Shown here piece after piece: positions 10,980-23,116 of a stretch of 64,000 bases of DNA (position 1 is its first letter; the number at the start of each line of letters is the position of its first letter). The stretch lies in contig JAQMRL010000002.1 in NCBI GenBank assembly GCA_035578175.1, forward strand, positions 136,328,171-136,392,170. The letters are read 5' to 3'. Source of the stretch: Catonia carolina (Eukaryota; Arthropoda; Insecta; Hemiptera; Achilidae). A program made the translations under genes and the position numbers. Under the pieces are notes generated by a model. That model ran no database searches, had not been told where the DNA came from, and worked only from the letters and a program-made list of their open reading frames with translations.

Positions 10980-12180
10980 ATATCCATTGATTGATATTTA
11001 ATTGTTATAGTAGACATTCAGACACAGTTCGTAAGTTATTTCCATTTTACTTGCATTCACTTCTAAGGCAACGTTCGGTAATGTTGCAGATGACATCTGT
11101 TCTCCGAAATATTTGAATTTGTGCACTCTGTTAATGGTTCCGTTTTTCCCTTCTAACTTATAGATTATGCGAGGGATATTTTGATCCCGATTTTTATATG
11201 TTTTTACCTTTATAAGCTTCTATCAGACGTTGCTCTATTTGGCCAATATCATAATATCATCATATCATTAGACGTTACTTATATACTATATATTATATCA
11301 ATAAAAATAAAATTCAAGAAGTATAGCGATATTGTTATACTACAGTATGCGTAAAGAATTTTTTGAGTTCATTGGACTGTCACATAAACAAAAAGTACCG
11401 TAAATAAATTCCAATTTATTTACAGTATGACTGTAATATTTTATGTAGGCAATACAAGTACAAGGTAGTCTACTGCATTTATATGCAGTAGTGATAAATG
11501 AATTCAAGTGCACCGTGACAAAGTATTGTTACTGTTTATGTATTTATTTATTATTCCTGTATTACGTTTTATGATTGATACTTTATACATTACATTCCTA
11601 TTTGTTTTGCTCATAGAAAGTATGTACTATATAAACGTAACAATAAAAGACAAATTGCGTTGCATTGTCCAGTGAATGAATGTTAACGGTATACGAAAAC
11701 GTTTTCCATTATGTATGACGTTGTATTAACAGATTATTATTTGCACAGGAAGGTACATGATCGAAGGTGTATATAAAGTACAAAAAGTGCATTATACATT
11801 TATTATTTATTTATGAGAAGATGTGATTGTATTTACTCTTTACACCCCATGGAACCTTGAAATTCTTATGATAAATATATTGAAATTTTTATTGAATGGA
11901 ATATTTAACGTTACCTTACAAGTACATGTCGCCGTCTGTTTGAATGTGTAAAAATGTTGTTTATTCTATTGAATACAGCGTACAGTTGTTGCATTATAAT
12001 AAAATTGTGTTTACTTTGTCAGGTCAACAACATCTAAATATTGTATTACTATTTACTTGCTTTAAATTTCTATAAAATAAGAAAAATCTTTTTATGTACT
12101 TCTTTACATGATGGATTTCCAATTTGAAATTTCATTGTTGTTTTTTTATATGTTATGGACTATTAGAAAAGGGGACTTAT
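10980..12180. other. no gene seen
   Basis: AT-rich sequence without long frames, tandem arrays or recognisable repeats. Confidence 0.4.
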
Positions 12181-12189
12181 CTTCAAACA

Positions 12190-12265
12190 ATGTCCAGCCG
12201 GAGTGGTCATCGCTGCAATACAGTTGTTTAACAGCTAATTTTTGAAAGTGAAGGGTACATGGTTT
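12190..12265 (+). mobile_element. SINE-C head fragment
   Basis: AGCCGGAGTGGTCATCGCTG resembles a tRNA-like A box, and TTAACAGCTAATTTTTGAAA matches the head of the SINE-C copy at 24360-24640. The body of the element is absent. Confidence 0.5.
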
Positions 12266-12269
12266 AAAG

Positions 12270-13050
12270 AGAGTCGGAACTGCTATCTTAGCCCATGTTA
12301 ATGTTTGACCCGTTTTCTCCGTTATCTATGGCCAGAAAATTTTCAAATTTCAACCAGTTATTCATTGATATGTTCCTGACAGATAGACGGAGTCATTTTA
12401 AAATATATAGATTATTTTTTTTTATAAATTTTTCAGTGAATGCTTACTCCAAAAACTGAAATTTTATTAAAAAACATTTATCTTTTTTATAAATTAAAAT
12501 AACGTCGAACGCCCCCGTCTGTTGATGTAAATATATGTATGTGCCATTAAAATTTAGAGGAAAAAGCTTTATTGGTTCTTGAGAAAACAGGTCTTGTGTA
12601 TGAAAAACACAGTTTATGGTAAACGATGATTCAGATTCACTCCACCTGCGTCTGGGTGATGGCTGGTCATCATATAACATGTTATAGGTAGTAATTTTTG
12701 TCTAAATTGAAACAAAAATAATTTTACTATTTAAAACAAATATTTCTCACTCTTTGATATAGTTTTTAAGAAAAACTCACTCCTCAGTTTTAACTCCTAT
12801 ATCTATTGAGTCCTAATGTAACACAACCTAATTCATTAATCTCTGTCTTTTTAAAAAATCGAAATAAAATGTAAACCAATTATATAAAATGGTCAAATAC
12901 AATTTAAAGTAAATGGTTGTGTAGATTTTTCAGGATTTGGGGAGTAAATTCAATTAAATGTAAAATAATTTAAATGCATTAAGGTACATTCTGTTTTAAA
13001 TATTTGTTTTCAAAGGATTTTTTTAAGTTTTAAATTGAGTCATATCAACA
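12270..13050. other. no gene seen
   Basis: A 78-codon minus-strand frame (12444-12680) shows no recognisable domain and is best treated as chance. Confidence 0.35.
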
Positions 13051-13059
13051 TCTCGTATA

Positions 13060-13195
13060 CACCAGCTACTATGTTGGGTCAAGTACCAGTAGGATTGAAC
13101 ATGTAATAATTGTTTCAGACCCTGACCGGGAATCAAACCCGGGACCTCCGCTTTGCAGCGTACCACGCTAACCACTGGGCTACGGAAGAGACATC
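13060..13195 (-). mobile_element. tRNA-derived SINE-A copy
   Basis: On the minus strand a tRNA-like head (CAGTGGTTAGCGTGGTACGC, then CCCGGGTTTGATTCCC) is followed by GTCTGAAACAATTATTACA. Head and body align with the copy at 185-320, so the two belong to the same subfamily. The acceptor stem is not closed. Confidence 0.75.
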
Positions 13196-13589
13196 AAAAA
13201 ATGTTTGTTCTTCTTTTATAAATAAAATTGTAGTGCATCAGTTACGTGTATATGTAGTGTTAAAGTAACTACACTTTCAAAAAATAGTTCTGTTTATTCT
13301 TACATGATTTTTAAAGCCACTAATCTTTTCAGTCACCAGTGATCTTGCGGTTATTTTATGTACATTTAATCTATTATTAGGAGTTAAGATAAATACCAGT
13401 ATTTATTCTTTTTAACCCGTTATTCAAGTCACTATTCTTTTTCTTTTAATACTGACTGCATTTGAATGGTAACTCAACATAAACTAGTATAAGATTTCCC
13501 GTTTACCTCGTAGGTGAAATTTCTCGCTTTGGAGAGTTAGTATGAAATCTGTAGAGTATTTGTTTCATGAGAAGTACAAAATATGAAGT

Positions 13590-13680
13590 AGTGAAAGGAA
13601 TAGGTAAACAGAGGGAGAGTGAGAGAGAGAAAGGTTGAGAGAGAGATGGCGTGGGAGAGAGTGAAAGAGGAAAATAGTTC
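13590..13680. repeat. purine-rich GA tract
   Basis: A run of GAGAGA-type sequence interrupted by T and C. Similar tracts occur at about 21470, 35985-36060 and 40055-40130. Simple-sequence DNA with no further structure. Confidence 0.7.
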
Positions 13681-13999
13681 TCGGTAAAGGTTCAACATTG
13701 TAGGTAGTGAGTCGGAATCCACACCCTCACTACGAGTGTCTTGTCTTTTATGCAAGCACAAGTTCATGAATATATTACAAAGTACCCTAAGATCCTATAC
13801 CAGTGCTTCTTCTGCATTCAGGGCACAATGTACTATTCAAGTTGCCCTATCTTTCACGTAGTTATTCACTAAACTGGGTCAACTTTTCTCATTCAACCAA
13901 ATGGAAATTATTGAATAAATTCTCTTTACAAATGTATACACTTATTTTATTCTTGTGATAAGACCTGTGTGTCTGTATGCGAGTGTGTGCCTTAGAATG

Positions 14000-14480
14000 A
14001 CTGGGAAGGCTGGTCTAAAAGGAGCAAAGAAGTTTGAGAGAAAGATCCTCTGCAAGATAATGGATTGGACCAAAGATAGTAGACGGAGACTATAGGTTAC
14101 GAGGTTGAGAAGAACTGAATAAGGAAAATGAACGATTAATGGAAACGATTAGAAAAAGAAGACGAAAATTTTACGGACACCTGTATACAATGGATGACAA
14201 CCGGTTGATGAAACAAATTTTTTTTAAGACACTAAACAATCAACCTAAGGTGTTAGATAGATGGTTTAAAAAAGTCAGAAAGGATGTTGATAAACCCGGA
14301 ATAAACCTAAAGAACTTTAATGAATAGAACTAAATAATGAAACTAATTACGGACTTTAAGGGCTTCCATGAAGAAATAAACAGAACACCGAGTGGTCATA
14401 AGAAAGGAGAAAAACCTACAGTGAGCGATGCTGAGAATGTGGGCTCCAAAAAGAGCTTTCAGAAACGGCTAAAATCACCT
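14000..14480 (+). pseudogene. RTE-like LINE C-terminal fragment
   Basis: Pieces read KFERKILCKIMDWTKDSRRR, then RKRRRKFYGHLYTMDDNRLM (around 14145-14205), then WFKKVRKDVDKPGI. This is the C-terminal tail domain of the LINE type seen at 3.6 and 33 kb. Stops and frameshifts are present. It is a diverged direct copy of 45850-46310, with the same downstream sequence (ACCTACAGTGA, then AAAGAGCTT). Confidence 0.7.
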
Positions 14481-14619
14481 CACGTGGTCTATAATTGGCC
14501 ATATTAAAGAAAAAAAATATAGAAGCTCGCTCTCTAATGACATCAGTAAACAGTTCAAAATATCAAGTAAAATTAAAAGATCACACGAGCTCTTTGGCGC
14601 TTAATTTACTTGATAATTG

Positions 14620-14860
14620 TGAATGTTATTTTTATACGGATTTGAATACTAGACAGTGGTTGCCGGTGTACTTTGATGGTTAGGGTTCAATTAACCATAC
14701 TCTCTCAGGAATGGTCAACCTGGGTCTGTACGAGACTACACCTCATTTACACGTCATACACATCATCCGCATCTCATTGGGTCATGGGGTTGCTTGTTGT
14801 TCTGAATTGAACAGATTGCAACGTACACATATTAGAAATTTAAAAAAAATTGTGAAGACT
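14620..14860 (+). mobile_element. SINE-C copy, 5'-truncated
   Basis: It contains the diagnostic SINE-C body: GACAGTGGTTGCCGGTGTAC, a TTAACCATACTCTC segment, CATTTACACGTCATACA and CATCTCATTGGGTCATG. The tRNA-like head seen in the copies at 24.4 and 36.7 kb is missing. The 3' end is near ATTAGAAATTTAAAAAAAA. Confidence 0.8.
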
Positions 14861-14921
14861 TAACAAGGCTAAAAAAATAAAATTGCTTGATCTTAAGTTT
14901 AGATTTACCTAATAACCTGTA

Positions 14922-15474
14922 CAGTAGAATCTCAGTAGTCCGGCCTGTTCGGAACCGATAGGGTGCCGGATTACTGAATATGTTGGAATTTTGGAACTAT
15001 AAATTATAAATTTAAACAAAAAAATGAATATACATTGATTTCTATGTAATTTTAAATTAAATTAACTAATTAAAAAAGGTTTGAGTACATCTGCAGTCAT
15101 TGTAGGCTACTAAACATAATTTTCGGCTATTGATATCGCCTAGTGCGGTGTAGGGGTGCTCGTGTTCTGAGAATTACGTTTCGTTGTCAATTCAACATGT
15201 AGTATAGAGTATGACCCAGTTCTGGGTTTTGGATAAAAATTATTCCATTTAACAATAATTAAGGTCTGCTTATTCATTTCTTTAATCAAATCCTAAACAT
15301 ACATGTTATATTAAATCGGCCGTAATTAGGTCAGGTTGATTTCCCTAATTCAATTTAAATCTTTTACCAAAATCTGTCCTGGGTGAGGTTTCATACTTAT
15401 AGGCCTAATATTTTAAGTTCCGAATTACTAGAGATGCCGGACTACTGCACGGCCGGACTTTCGAGATTCTACTG
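14922..15474. mobile_element. pogo-like MITE
   Basis: Both ends begin CAGTAGAATCTC and continue into AGTCCGGCC, and TA flanks each end (14920-14921 and 15475-15476). Subterminal copies of CCGGA and TACTGA appear in both arms. At 553 bp without a transposase frame, it is a non-autonomous deletion derivative of a pogo/Tigger-type transposon. A SINE-B copy begins 15 bp beyond its right end. Confidence 0.8.
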
Positions 15475-15488
15475 TATTGTTAGTTAGT

Positions 15489-15849
15489 ACTCGATCTGTT
15501 AGTTGCAGGGCTAAAATAAATAGTTCTGTTTCTTATCACATGGTCAGCCAATTAAATGACTGAACCATTTAAGAACAGAAGAGGTAGAGGTGTAAAAGAC
15601 ACTAATCAGAGTTATCTCCTCTGAAAGTAATGAATTTCATTGTACAGCCAGACCCTGTGGTGAATGAAGTGAAGGTGTCATTTACATAGTGGAAAATATG
15701 TGCTTTTCAGAGGGCCCGGCATGCTGATAAGCGTACTTTTCCACTCAGTGAGGAAGGCAATGGTAAACCACCTCACTCCTCGTTTTACTTAGTAAAACCT
15801 CTAGAGGTTCAAACCAGCCTTTCGGCTATTGACCTAAACAACAACAACT
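15489..15849 (+). mobile_element. SINE-B copy
   Basis: It lacks the first 30 or so bases of the family but is otherwise complete, ending in the hairpin region CAGCCTTTCGGCTA and the tail AACAACAACAA. It is closely related to 28384-28773. The position immediately right of the pogo-like MITE suggests a SINE landing next to an older transposon. Confidence 0.85.
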
Positions 15850-15881
15850 GTATTGTTATTTAAGTTCCTATAATTCGCTAT

Positions 15882-15921
15882 TATCATCATCATCATCATC
15901 TTCTTCTTCTTCTTCTTCTTA
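15882..15921 (+). repeat. (TCA)n/(TCT)n microsatellite
   Basis: A run of TCATCATCA turns into TCTTCTTCT over about 38 bp. It sits a short way after the SINE-B tail. Confidence 0.9.
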
Positions 15922-16096
15922 CTCTACGTAAAAAATAAAAAAATTAATAAATATAAAATACAAATAAAAATTCTAAATAATTTTGTTTTTGTTTTAGAAG
16001 CAATACCATTGGGTATTGTCCTCGTCAAGTAGACACTTTCATAATATTTACTTAAGTTATTTCTCAACTGATTGTAAATAAACTCAAATTTAAAAA

Positions 16097-16345
16097 AAGA
16101 AAATATTACTTTTAACGGATTTAAATAATAGACAGTGGTTACTGGTGTATTTAGATGGTTTGGTTTCAATTGACCATACTCTACAGGAATGGTCAGCCTG
16201 AGTCGGTACGAGACTGCATCTCATTTACATGTCGAACATTACATCCTCATCTCATTGGGTCATTGGGTTGCTTATTGTTATAAAATTGAAAACATTGGAA
16301 CGTAAACACATTAGGGATTTAAAAAAAAATTATTTAGACCTACCT
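16097..16345 (+). mobile_element. SINE-C copy, 5'-truncated
   Basis: This is the second SINE-C within 1.5 kb, in the same direction as the one at 14620. It contains GACAGTGGTTACTGGTGTAT, CATTTACATGTCGAACAT and CATCTCATTGGGTCATTG and ends near ATTAGGGATTTAAAAAAAA. The head is missing. Confidence 0.8.
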
Positions 16346-16349
16346 GGTT

Positions 16350-17260
16350 TACCTTACAAAAATATTTCTGCTTGCAATAAATATAGCCTACTTCAGAACA
16401 CTGCAGTAAACAACTAACGAAATTTCCCTTTTGGTTTCAATTTACAATCGATGAAAATTCAAGTAATTTACATGATGAGAAAGTAAAAAGTATTTAGTTT
16501 TTTAGAAATTTAGCATGAAAACTACAATGGATGCGAAAAGTATAAAATATTCTGTAGGCCTGCTCAATATTTTAATAAATAATTGCAATATTTGAAAGAA
16601 TATGTTTTATTTAGGTGAAATATATTGGTAGAAAGGAGCAGAAAGAGAGTAAATTTCAGCTCTCTCTTTTTTTCTGGAACTCATTCTCTTAGTTGAGTAA
16701 GAAAGAGGAGGAATGTTAACATTTATTACAAGACTTTATTTACAACTTTTTATGTTTAGCTTAATGTGTATATGACCAATAAATCTGAACTAATAAAATC
16801 AAATAAATTGGGCGTCAGGCTACAATAACATAAAATCAAACAAAGAGCAATAAAACATACAGTAATGAGATTGGCTATAAAATGCGTACTATACAGAATT
16901 TAAAGATAAAGATAGAAATATGTTTATTTGTTCGACGATTCGATGATATTATCTATCTAAAAGAAAGCAACTTCCCAATATGGTGTTAAAACATTCTGTG
17001 GTCAGATTAAGGATTTAGAACATTCTGAAAGTAACTTAACCCTGTTGAGCATAAGTAAAAATATAATAAAACAGCTCGAAAATAAATCTGTGTGAAAAAT
17101 ACTATAAACAAATCAGTTTATTTTTATAAAATTAGAGGTTCCGAAGATATTTAAATTCCAGAATTATATTATATCATTTATTCAATAAAATAAAACAAGT
17201 ATTTTTAAACACAAATTTTTACTTTGTCAAACGATTACTTTTACAACTATTAGGCCCCCT
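16350..17260. other. no gene seen
   Basis: AT-rich sequence with only short chance frames and no recognised repeat. Confidence 0.4.
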
Positions 17261-17269
17261 ATGTCAATT

Positions 17270-17455
17270 TTTGTTTTGTTTTTTAAAGTCGCATCAACAG
17301 CCCGGTTATTAGCGATTACGGTAGGTAATCTAACTTTAACAGAAATGATTTTGGGTTTTTGGTTTGTAATAATTTCCAGACACTAACCGGGATTTGAACC
17401 CGGTACCTCCGTGTTGTAGGCTAGCGCGCTATCACTAAGCTACGGAGGCGGCCAT
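17270..17455 (-). mobile_element. SINE with SINE-A head and a different tail
   Basis: On the minus strand a SINE-A-like tRNA head (CCGGGTTCAAATCCCGG) is followed by a body ending TGATGCGACTTTAAAAAACA. That 3' end matches the one at 21718-21935 (GAGGCGACGTTAAACAAACA) and not the other SINE-A copies. It appears to join one head type to another body type. Confidence 0.7.
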
Positions 17456-17459
17456 GTCA

Positions 17460-18330
17460 AAGTTTACCTCACAGTTTTTTTATCAATTTTTCAATATACA
17501 ATATTTAAAACACGTCTTAACTTATAATTTTCTATAATATTGTAAAATAGTTCGTAATTCTTGAAATACGGAAATTACCACAAACTGAACAACACAAGAT
17601 TTGAACAGAAGAGATCCACCAAATGACAGAAAATCGTGTATTCCAACGAAGAACTCCAGAAGAGATGAGAAAGATTGAAGAAATACTGGAGAAGAATCAA
17701 GGAAAGAAACACCAGGAAAGGTACTCCAACAAAACAAAAAAAATAAGATGTTTCTTCTTTAATGAACTTATATAGTCCTGTGTAGCTTAAAAAATAATTC
17801 GTGTTTATTCTAGAATTGGTAATGATTGTTTATTTAACAATAACAATTAGTTGCATATTTTTGTGTGCTTACATTTTTAAGAAATATATATATTTTAGGG
17901 AATGACATATTACTCTAGAATTGGTTGTTTTATTTTGACTCCTTCTTCAATGGTCCATTAAAAAAAAGAAAGTTTTTGAAGGGTCTAAAAACTATAAGAC
18001 TGCAGATATAAAGACATTTAGCGCCTTTGTAGCAGGAAGTGAACATCTGAATCGTGAATGAACAGTGTCAGACCGTTCGTAAATAGTGTCGCTACGCTTC
18101 CGGTGCTGAGATACGTTAACTGTGCACGCGGGTGGTAGCAAGTGTTTGTGGAAAGTAATCGTTCGGTTCGTAAGAACAGCAATCTCTTGTTAGTCAAGTT
18201 CGTTTAACCTTAAATTTGTTTGTAAATTGATATAATTTATGTAATTTGTGTTTGTGATTAGGCTAAGTTTAATCATTAATTAAAATTGTAATTATTAGTT
18301 TTGTAAAATAATTTATTATTATAAATGCAG
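17460..18330. other. no gene seen
   Basis: No coding remnant or repeat boundary was recognised. The segment 18230-18310 (AGGCTAAGTTTAATCATTAA) resembles a stretch at 53360-53380 inside an LTR candidate, so part of it may be an LTR relic. Confidence 0.35.
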
Positions 18331-18669
18331 TTTTTGTTACGTCATCAACCAAAAACCTGGTTTGAACCTCTAGAGGTTTCACTAAGTAAAACGAGGAGTG
18401 AGGTGGTTTACGATTGCCTCCCTCGCTGAGTTGAAAAGTATGCTTATCAGCATGTCAGGCCCTCTGAAAAGCACATATTTCCCTCCCTGCAAATGAAACC
18501 TTCACTTCATTCACCACAGGGTCTGGCTGATAACGAAATCTATTATTTTCAGAGGAGATACCTTTGACTAGTTTCTTTTACACTTCTACCTCTTCTGTTC
18601 TTAAACGATTCAGTCGATCATTTGGCTTACCTGGTAATAAGAAACAGAAATTAATTTTTGTAGCCCTAA
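18331..18669 (-). mobile_element. SINE-B copy
   Basis: On the plus strand it starts GTCATCAACCAAAAACCTGG, a decayed form of the terminal hairpin, and runs through CTCTAGAGG, the TCACTTCATTCACCACAGG core and the TCTTCTGTTCTTAAA segment. The last 40 bases of the family are missing. It is moderately diverged. Confidence 0.8.
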
Positions 18670-18674
18670 ATATT

Positions 18675-19880
18675 TTTCGTTTCTAATTTCATTTTGTTTA
18701 TCGTACAGTACTTATATTATTTGTTATTACTTTCTACGCTACTTCTTATTCTAAGTACTTTGTATTCTATGTTATTCTTGTTATGTGTATATTATTTGAT
18801 TTTCCTGTGTTTGTTTTCTATTTTTTATTAATTTCTTTTTACTGTTCAACTTTGGAATTATCCACTGGGATGTATTCTTTAAAAAAATTATTTTCTGTTT
18901 ATTTTTCACGCGATTTGTTTATTCAAAATTTTGTTAAGCTTTTGGATGGTTGTACTGTATTGTATAGTTCCTAAATAAAGAATCAAAGTTGAAAAAAAAA
19001 ACAAAAAAAAATTTCTTTTGTAGCCCTGCATCTAACAGATAGATTTCAGTAATAAATACCAATATTATATTTGATAAACTAAAACTAAAATTGATTGGAA
19101 TTAGAAAATTTAACTCTATCTGTTGTATTGACGAAGAGCAACTCTTTCCTTTGGAGTAATACTTTTTGAGTTGACAAATCGAGATGTACATGTAAGCCTA
19201 CACATTATACGAGGGAGAGGTTTTTTTTATAAAGAATCAGAGAAAATTAATCCAGAGAGACCAAATTGTTAATTTAAAAATTCTAAATCTATTTACTTAC
19301 TTATTTTACATGTATAGAAAAAAATGATTTCATTTTTTGAAATTCCGTCGAGTAAAAATATTTTACGATTGAAGTAAGCTCCGATTTTACGAGTGAAGGT
19401 AAATAAAATAAAGAATCAATTTTTTTCTCTCAAATGCAATTTGTAGAACGATAAACAGAAATAAAACAACAAAGCACTTGTAAAAACAAAAACAAAAAAA
19501 TCAGAGAAGAGAATCAATCAAGTATAAAAATATTGGGGAAAATAAAAGAAAATTAAAGGTACAAACAATAAATAAAAACAAAAAAATCTCAACGCTACAT
19601 ACCACTGCCCACGGTTATTGTATCAGGGTAGGAAATTCCATACATTACCCTTGAGAGAGGTCACTATAAAAGGCTCATCCATCATGAAATATTTCGGTTC
19701 TTTCGAATGCGATTTACGTGGCCGTCAGTGATTGTGTTTATGTGTTAGTAATACAGATAGAGTGGGTTCTGCTCCACAATTTATTTGATTTTTTCAACCA
19801 CTTAAGTTCAGGATTAAAAGTACTTAAATTTAAACTCAAACTTATTTTTGACCAAAAATTATCGGAATTTTAAAATTAGA
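18675..19880. other. no gene seen
   Basis: AT-rich. Short frames at 18783-18974 (+) and 18934-19191 (-) are hydrophobic and show no recognisable domain. Confidence 0.35.
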
Positions 19881-19887
19881 AAGTAAT

Positions 19888-20712
19888 AAATTTCTCTTGC
19901 TGTGTATGAATATGTAGGGAAGAAAATAGTCCATTGGTTTCATGTCGATTTCCCAAAATCGAGTTTTCACCAGGAAATACCCGTTTTCAGGCCCCTTGAA
20001 CCCAAAAACATGTTTTTAGAAGTTGGCCTGTGTGTGAACAAAAGACCTCAAGAACTGTGGTACGAAGTTGAAACTTGGAAATTAAATTAGGTACCCTAGG
20101 AAATCCGATACAAACACTTTTATCAAAATTGGTCAATCCGAAAGTAGAAGCCTAATTTATTCTTGCGATCTTCCAAATTTTTGCGATTTCATAAAAAGCT
20201 CCTATGATTTTTTTAAAAAATTGCCTCATTAAAAGATTGTAAAAAATTGTTTTCTAAAGTTAGCGGCCTTATACATTTTAGAAAAAAAGAATAAATTAAA
20301 GTTTTATAAAATTAAAAAACCTACAATTTCAATTTAATAAAAGTTTATTTTCTATAACGCTTAGTTTAGCGTCAAATGTATTTCTGTCGTCAAAATCGTT
20401 AAAAAATGGAATTTTTTTTAACACTGCAGCTTTAGAGTGCATTTCAAAACAAAATTATATATAATAAACGTTATAGGAAATAAAAAAACCTTCATTTTTT
20501 ATTTCAAGCTTTCTTTCACATAACTTTGTTTAGCGTCAATTAATGATTTTTCTATTGAATTTTACAGTGGCTGAATTTCATTTTGCGTCATTCACTCAAT
20601 ATTAAAATTATTTTTTCATTTTATATTGTTTACTAATGATTAAACATACGTTATGTTGTGCATTTTGTATAAATATATCGGTAAAAGAAAGTTGTTTTCA
20701 CACCAAATTTAT
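19888..20712 (+). repeat. repeat R-C, old copy
   Basis: It aligns over most of its length with 22081-23015: CATGTCGATTT, TCGAGTTTTCACC, CCCTTGAACCCAAAAACATG and a segment ending in AAAGAAAGTTGTTTTCACACC. It is strongly diverged and carries many small indels. It is non-coding. Confidence 0.65.
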
Positions 20713-20972
20713 TTTCTTAAACTATCCATTCGTCAAATTTCTCTTGGATTATTTTGGTGACCTAGGAATAAGCCGATATTACTCTGTAAGTAAGTATAAT
20801 TTAAATATTATTAGTCCTTTTATCTTCAACAGACGATGAACGTGTTTGATACCGATTCTGGCCGCATGTGTCTGACTTAATACCCCTGCATCCCGGTATC
20901 TCTGTATCTGAGCATATTTTGGAACACGTAATGTATCATTCTTCATAAAAATTTTATACTACAATTTTAAAT

Positions 20973-21062
20973 CACTATAGTACTCTTCTATAGTACTATA
21001 GTACTCTCTTAGTACTCTTCTTCTATAGTACTCTTCTTAGTATCACTATAGTACTCTTTTAT
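20973..21062. repeat. short CTATAGTACTCTT tandem array
   Basis: The unit CTATAGTACTCTT or a truncated form recurs about six times. TATAGTACTATA inside the array is self-complementary. Confidence 0.75.
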
Positions 21063-21069
21063 AGTTTTA

Positions 21070-21710
21070 TGTAACAATTGACAATGTTCATACGGCTATT
21101 GTTATTACACAGAATAACGTTTGGCATTCCAGACAATCAGCAAACAGGAATTTCAAATCTAATAATAAATTACAATTAAAAATTCATGTAAATAAATAAA
21201 ATGAAATGCAAGTTTTAAAAAATATGTATGTGGGATTGTGTACTTTAAAATAATACAAAGTTTGTAGGTGGTTTGATTAGAGAGAAAGATTTGTTCTTCT
21301 AAATTTTATTGAACGTTGATAGAGTGTGTATTGTATTGTATTGTGAATTTGTATCATGGTTAGGTGAGAGTATTATTCATTGTATTGTTTTATTTATTGT
21401 AGAACAGTGATTGTGTTTGTTTGCGGGTAAGTTGAGGTGTATGACGTTAATATGAGAAAGCAAACAGAGAGAGAGTGAGAGAGTGATAAAGTGGTCTCTG
21501 AAGGGGCACTTACACGATCATTAACGTTGTATCAATCGTTTATTGTATAACTTACATAGTATTTTTTAAATTACAGTATTCAGTGTATTATGCAATACAC
21601 AAGCAATTTAAATAATAGAAGAAAATTGTAAATTTAATAAAAATTTGCTAGTCATTTAGTGTTGAATTACAAGTAATTGTTTTCACTGCTATTTCCAGGG
21701 TTAAAGAAAG
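21070..21710. other. no gene seen
   Basis: AT-rich sequence with a short GAGA tract near 21470 and nothing else recognised. Confidence 0.4.
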
Positions 21711-21717
21711 ATTCCTT

Positions 21718-21935
21718 AAAGTTTTTTTTTGTTTGTTTAACGTCGCCTCAACTACAGTGGTCATTAGCGACGTGGTTAGGTTGTAACTATGAACAATGAA
21801 GGATGAAAGGATTTTTTTGTAACGTATAAAAATATGCCGTTTCTGAGTGGAATTCGAACCCAAGACCGCAAAAGATCGCGCGTGCTCGCCTCTCATGAAG
21901 CGAGCACGTTACCAACTGCGCCAATGCGGCCGGCA
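21718..21935 (-). mobile_element. tRNA-derived SINE, second head type
   Basis: On the minus strand the head reads TTGGCGCAGTTGGTAACGTG (A-box-like), then GGGTTCGAATTCC (B box), followed by a body ending GAGGCGACGTTAAACAAACA and an A-rich tail. The head differs from SINE-A, but the 3' end is shared with 17270-17455. No closed acceptor stem is present, so it is a SINE and not a tRNA gene. Confidence 0.8.
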
Positions 21936-22080
21936 CTAAAGTTGTTCCCTACTGTTGTTTTGGTTTAACTACAAAATTGTTTTTTCTTTACTTAAAGATT
22001 TATATAATAACATACATTAACTATTTTATTGATGCTAAAAATATATTTTATATAGTTTACTATTATCAGTTTCCTTTTTA

Positions 22081-23015
22081 CTTTCTCTTGCCTATATGAA
22101 TATATAGGAAGGAAAGTATTGTTTTCATGTCGATTTTAAGAAATCGAGTTTTCACCGGATCTATACGTTTTCAGACCCCCTGAACCCAAAAAACATGTTT
22201 TTAGCGATTGGTCTGTGTGTGCTGTGTGCTGTGTGTGTGTGTGTCTGTGTGTGAACAGAATATATCAAGAACGGAACATCGTACGAACTTGAAACTTGAA
22301 ACTTAAGTTACATACCACTACCGGACCCGGCACGAACATTTTCATCAAAATCGGTCAACCGAAAGTAGTAGTTTATTCGTATAATTTTTCACTTTTTTGC
22401 GATTTTCTCAAAAACTGGTCCTACGATTTTTTTTAAAATCGCCTGGTTTACTACATTTTTATGCTCTACAAGATAGGGTAGGCGCCATGTTTGCTGAAAT
22501 TTTTCGTGAGGCTGTTTTTACGTAAAAACATTTTCTTTTTAAGATTGCGGCTTTAATATGCATTTTAGCGCAAAACGTTATATAATAAAAGTTGTAGAGA
22601 ATGTAAAATTCTACAACTTTTATTTCAAACATTTTTTTGTATAACGCTTAGTTTAGCGGTAATTAGCAATTTTCTGTTTTTTTCTCACGAAAACGTGTGA
22701 AAAATATATTTTTTTAAGATTTCGGCCTTAGAATGCATTTTACGACAAAAGTTTATTAAATAAAATTTATAGGAAATTAAGAGATCTAAAACTTTTATTT
22801 AAAGCATGTTTTTGTACAGTGCCTAGTTTAGCGTGAATGAGCAATTTTCCGTATTTTTAAGCTAAACTGAGGTCGATTTTAATTTTGCGTATTTCACTAA
22901 TGTTTTTTGAGGTTAGTTTTTTGTTCATTTCTAATGTTTTAATACTAATGCTAGGTTTATTGTTAATTATTTGCATTGGCAAGAGAAAGTTGTGCGAGTG
23001 TTTCACACCAGATTT
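22081..23015 (+). repeat. repeat R-C, best copy
   Basis: The ends are complementary: CTTTCTCTTGCC at 22081-22092 and GGCAAGAGAAAG at 22978-22989, followed by a conserved TGTTTCACACCAGATTT tail. Inside, a segment of about 175 bp starting AAGATTGCGG at 22541 recurs from 22716. A GT-rich run lies at 22218-22250. No protein is encoded. Other copies lie at 19888, 48570 and 53813. It may be a non-autonomous DNA element, but target duplications could not be identified. Confidence 0.75.
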
Positions 23016-23116
23016 TTAGTAAATGAGGGACAAGAGTATTTTCGGAATACCAATAACCCCGCTAATACGAATTTTGGACGATTCGAACTAATATACCGAG
23101 CATCTCTAAAAATCTG

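Noticed and set aside
10544..11017. 157-codon minus-strand frame
   Set aside because: It is antisense to the mariner transposase remnant and includes the inverted end. No domain is visible.
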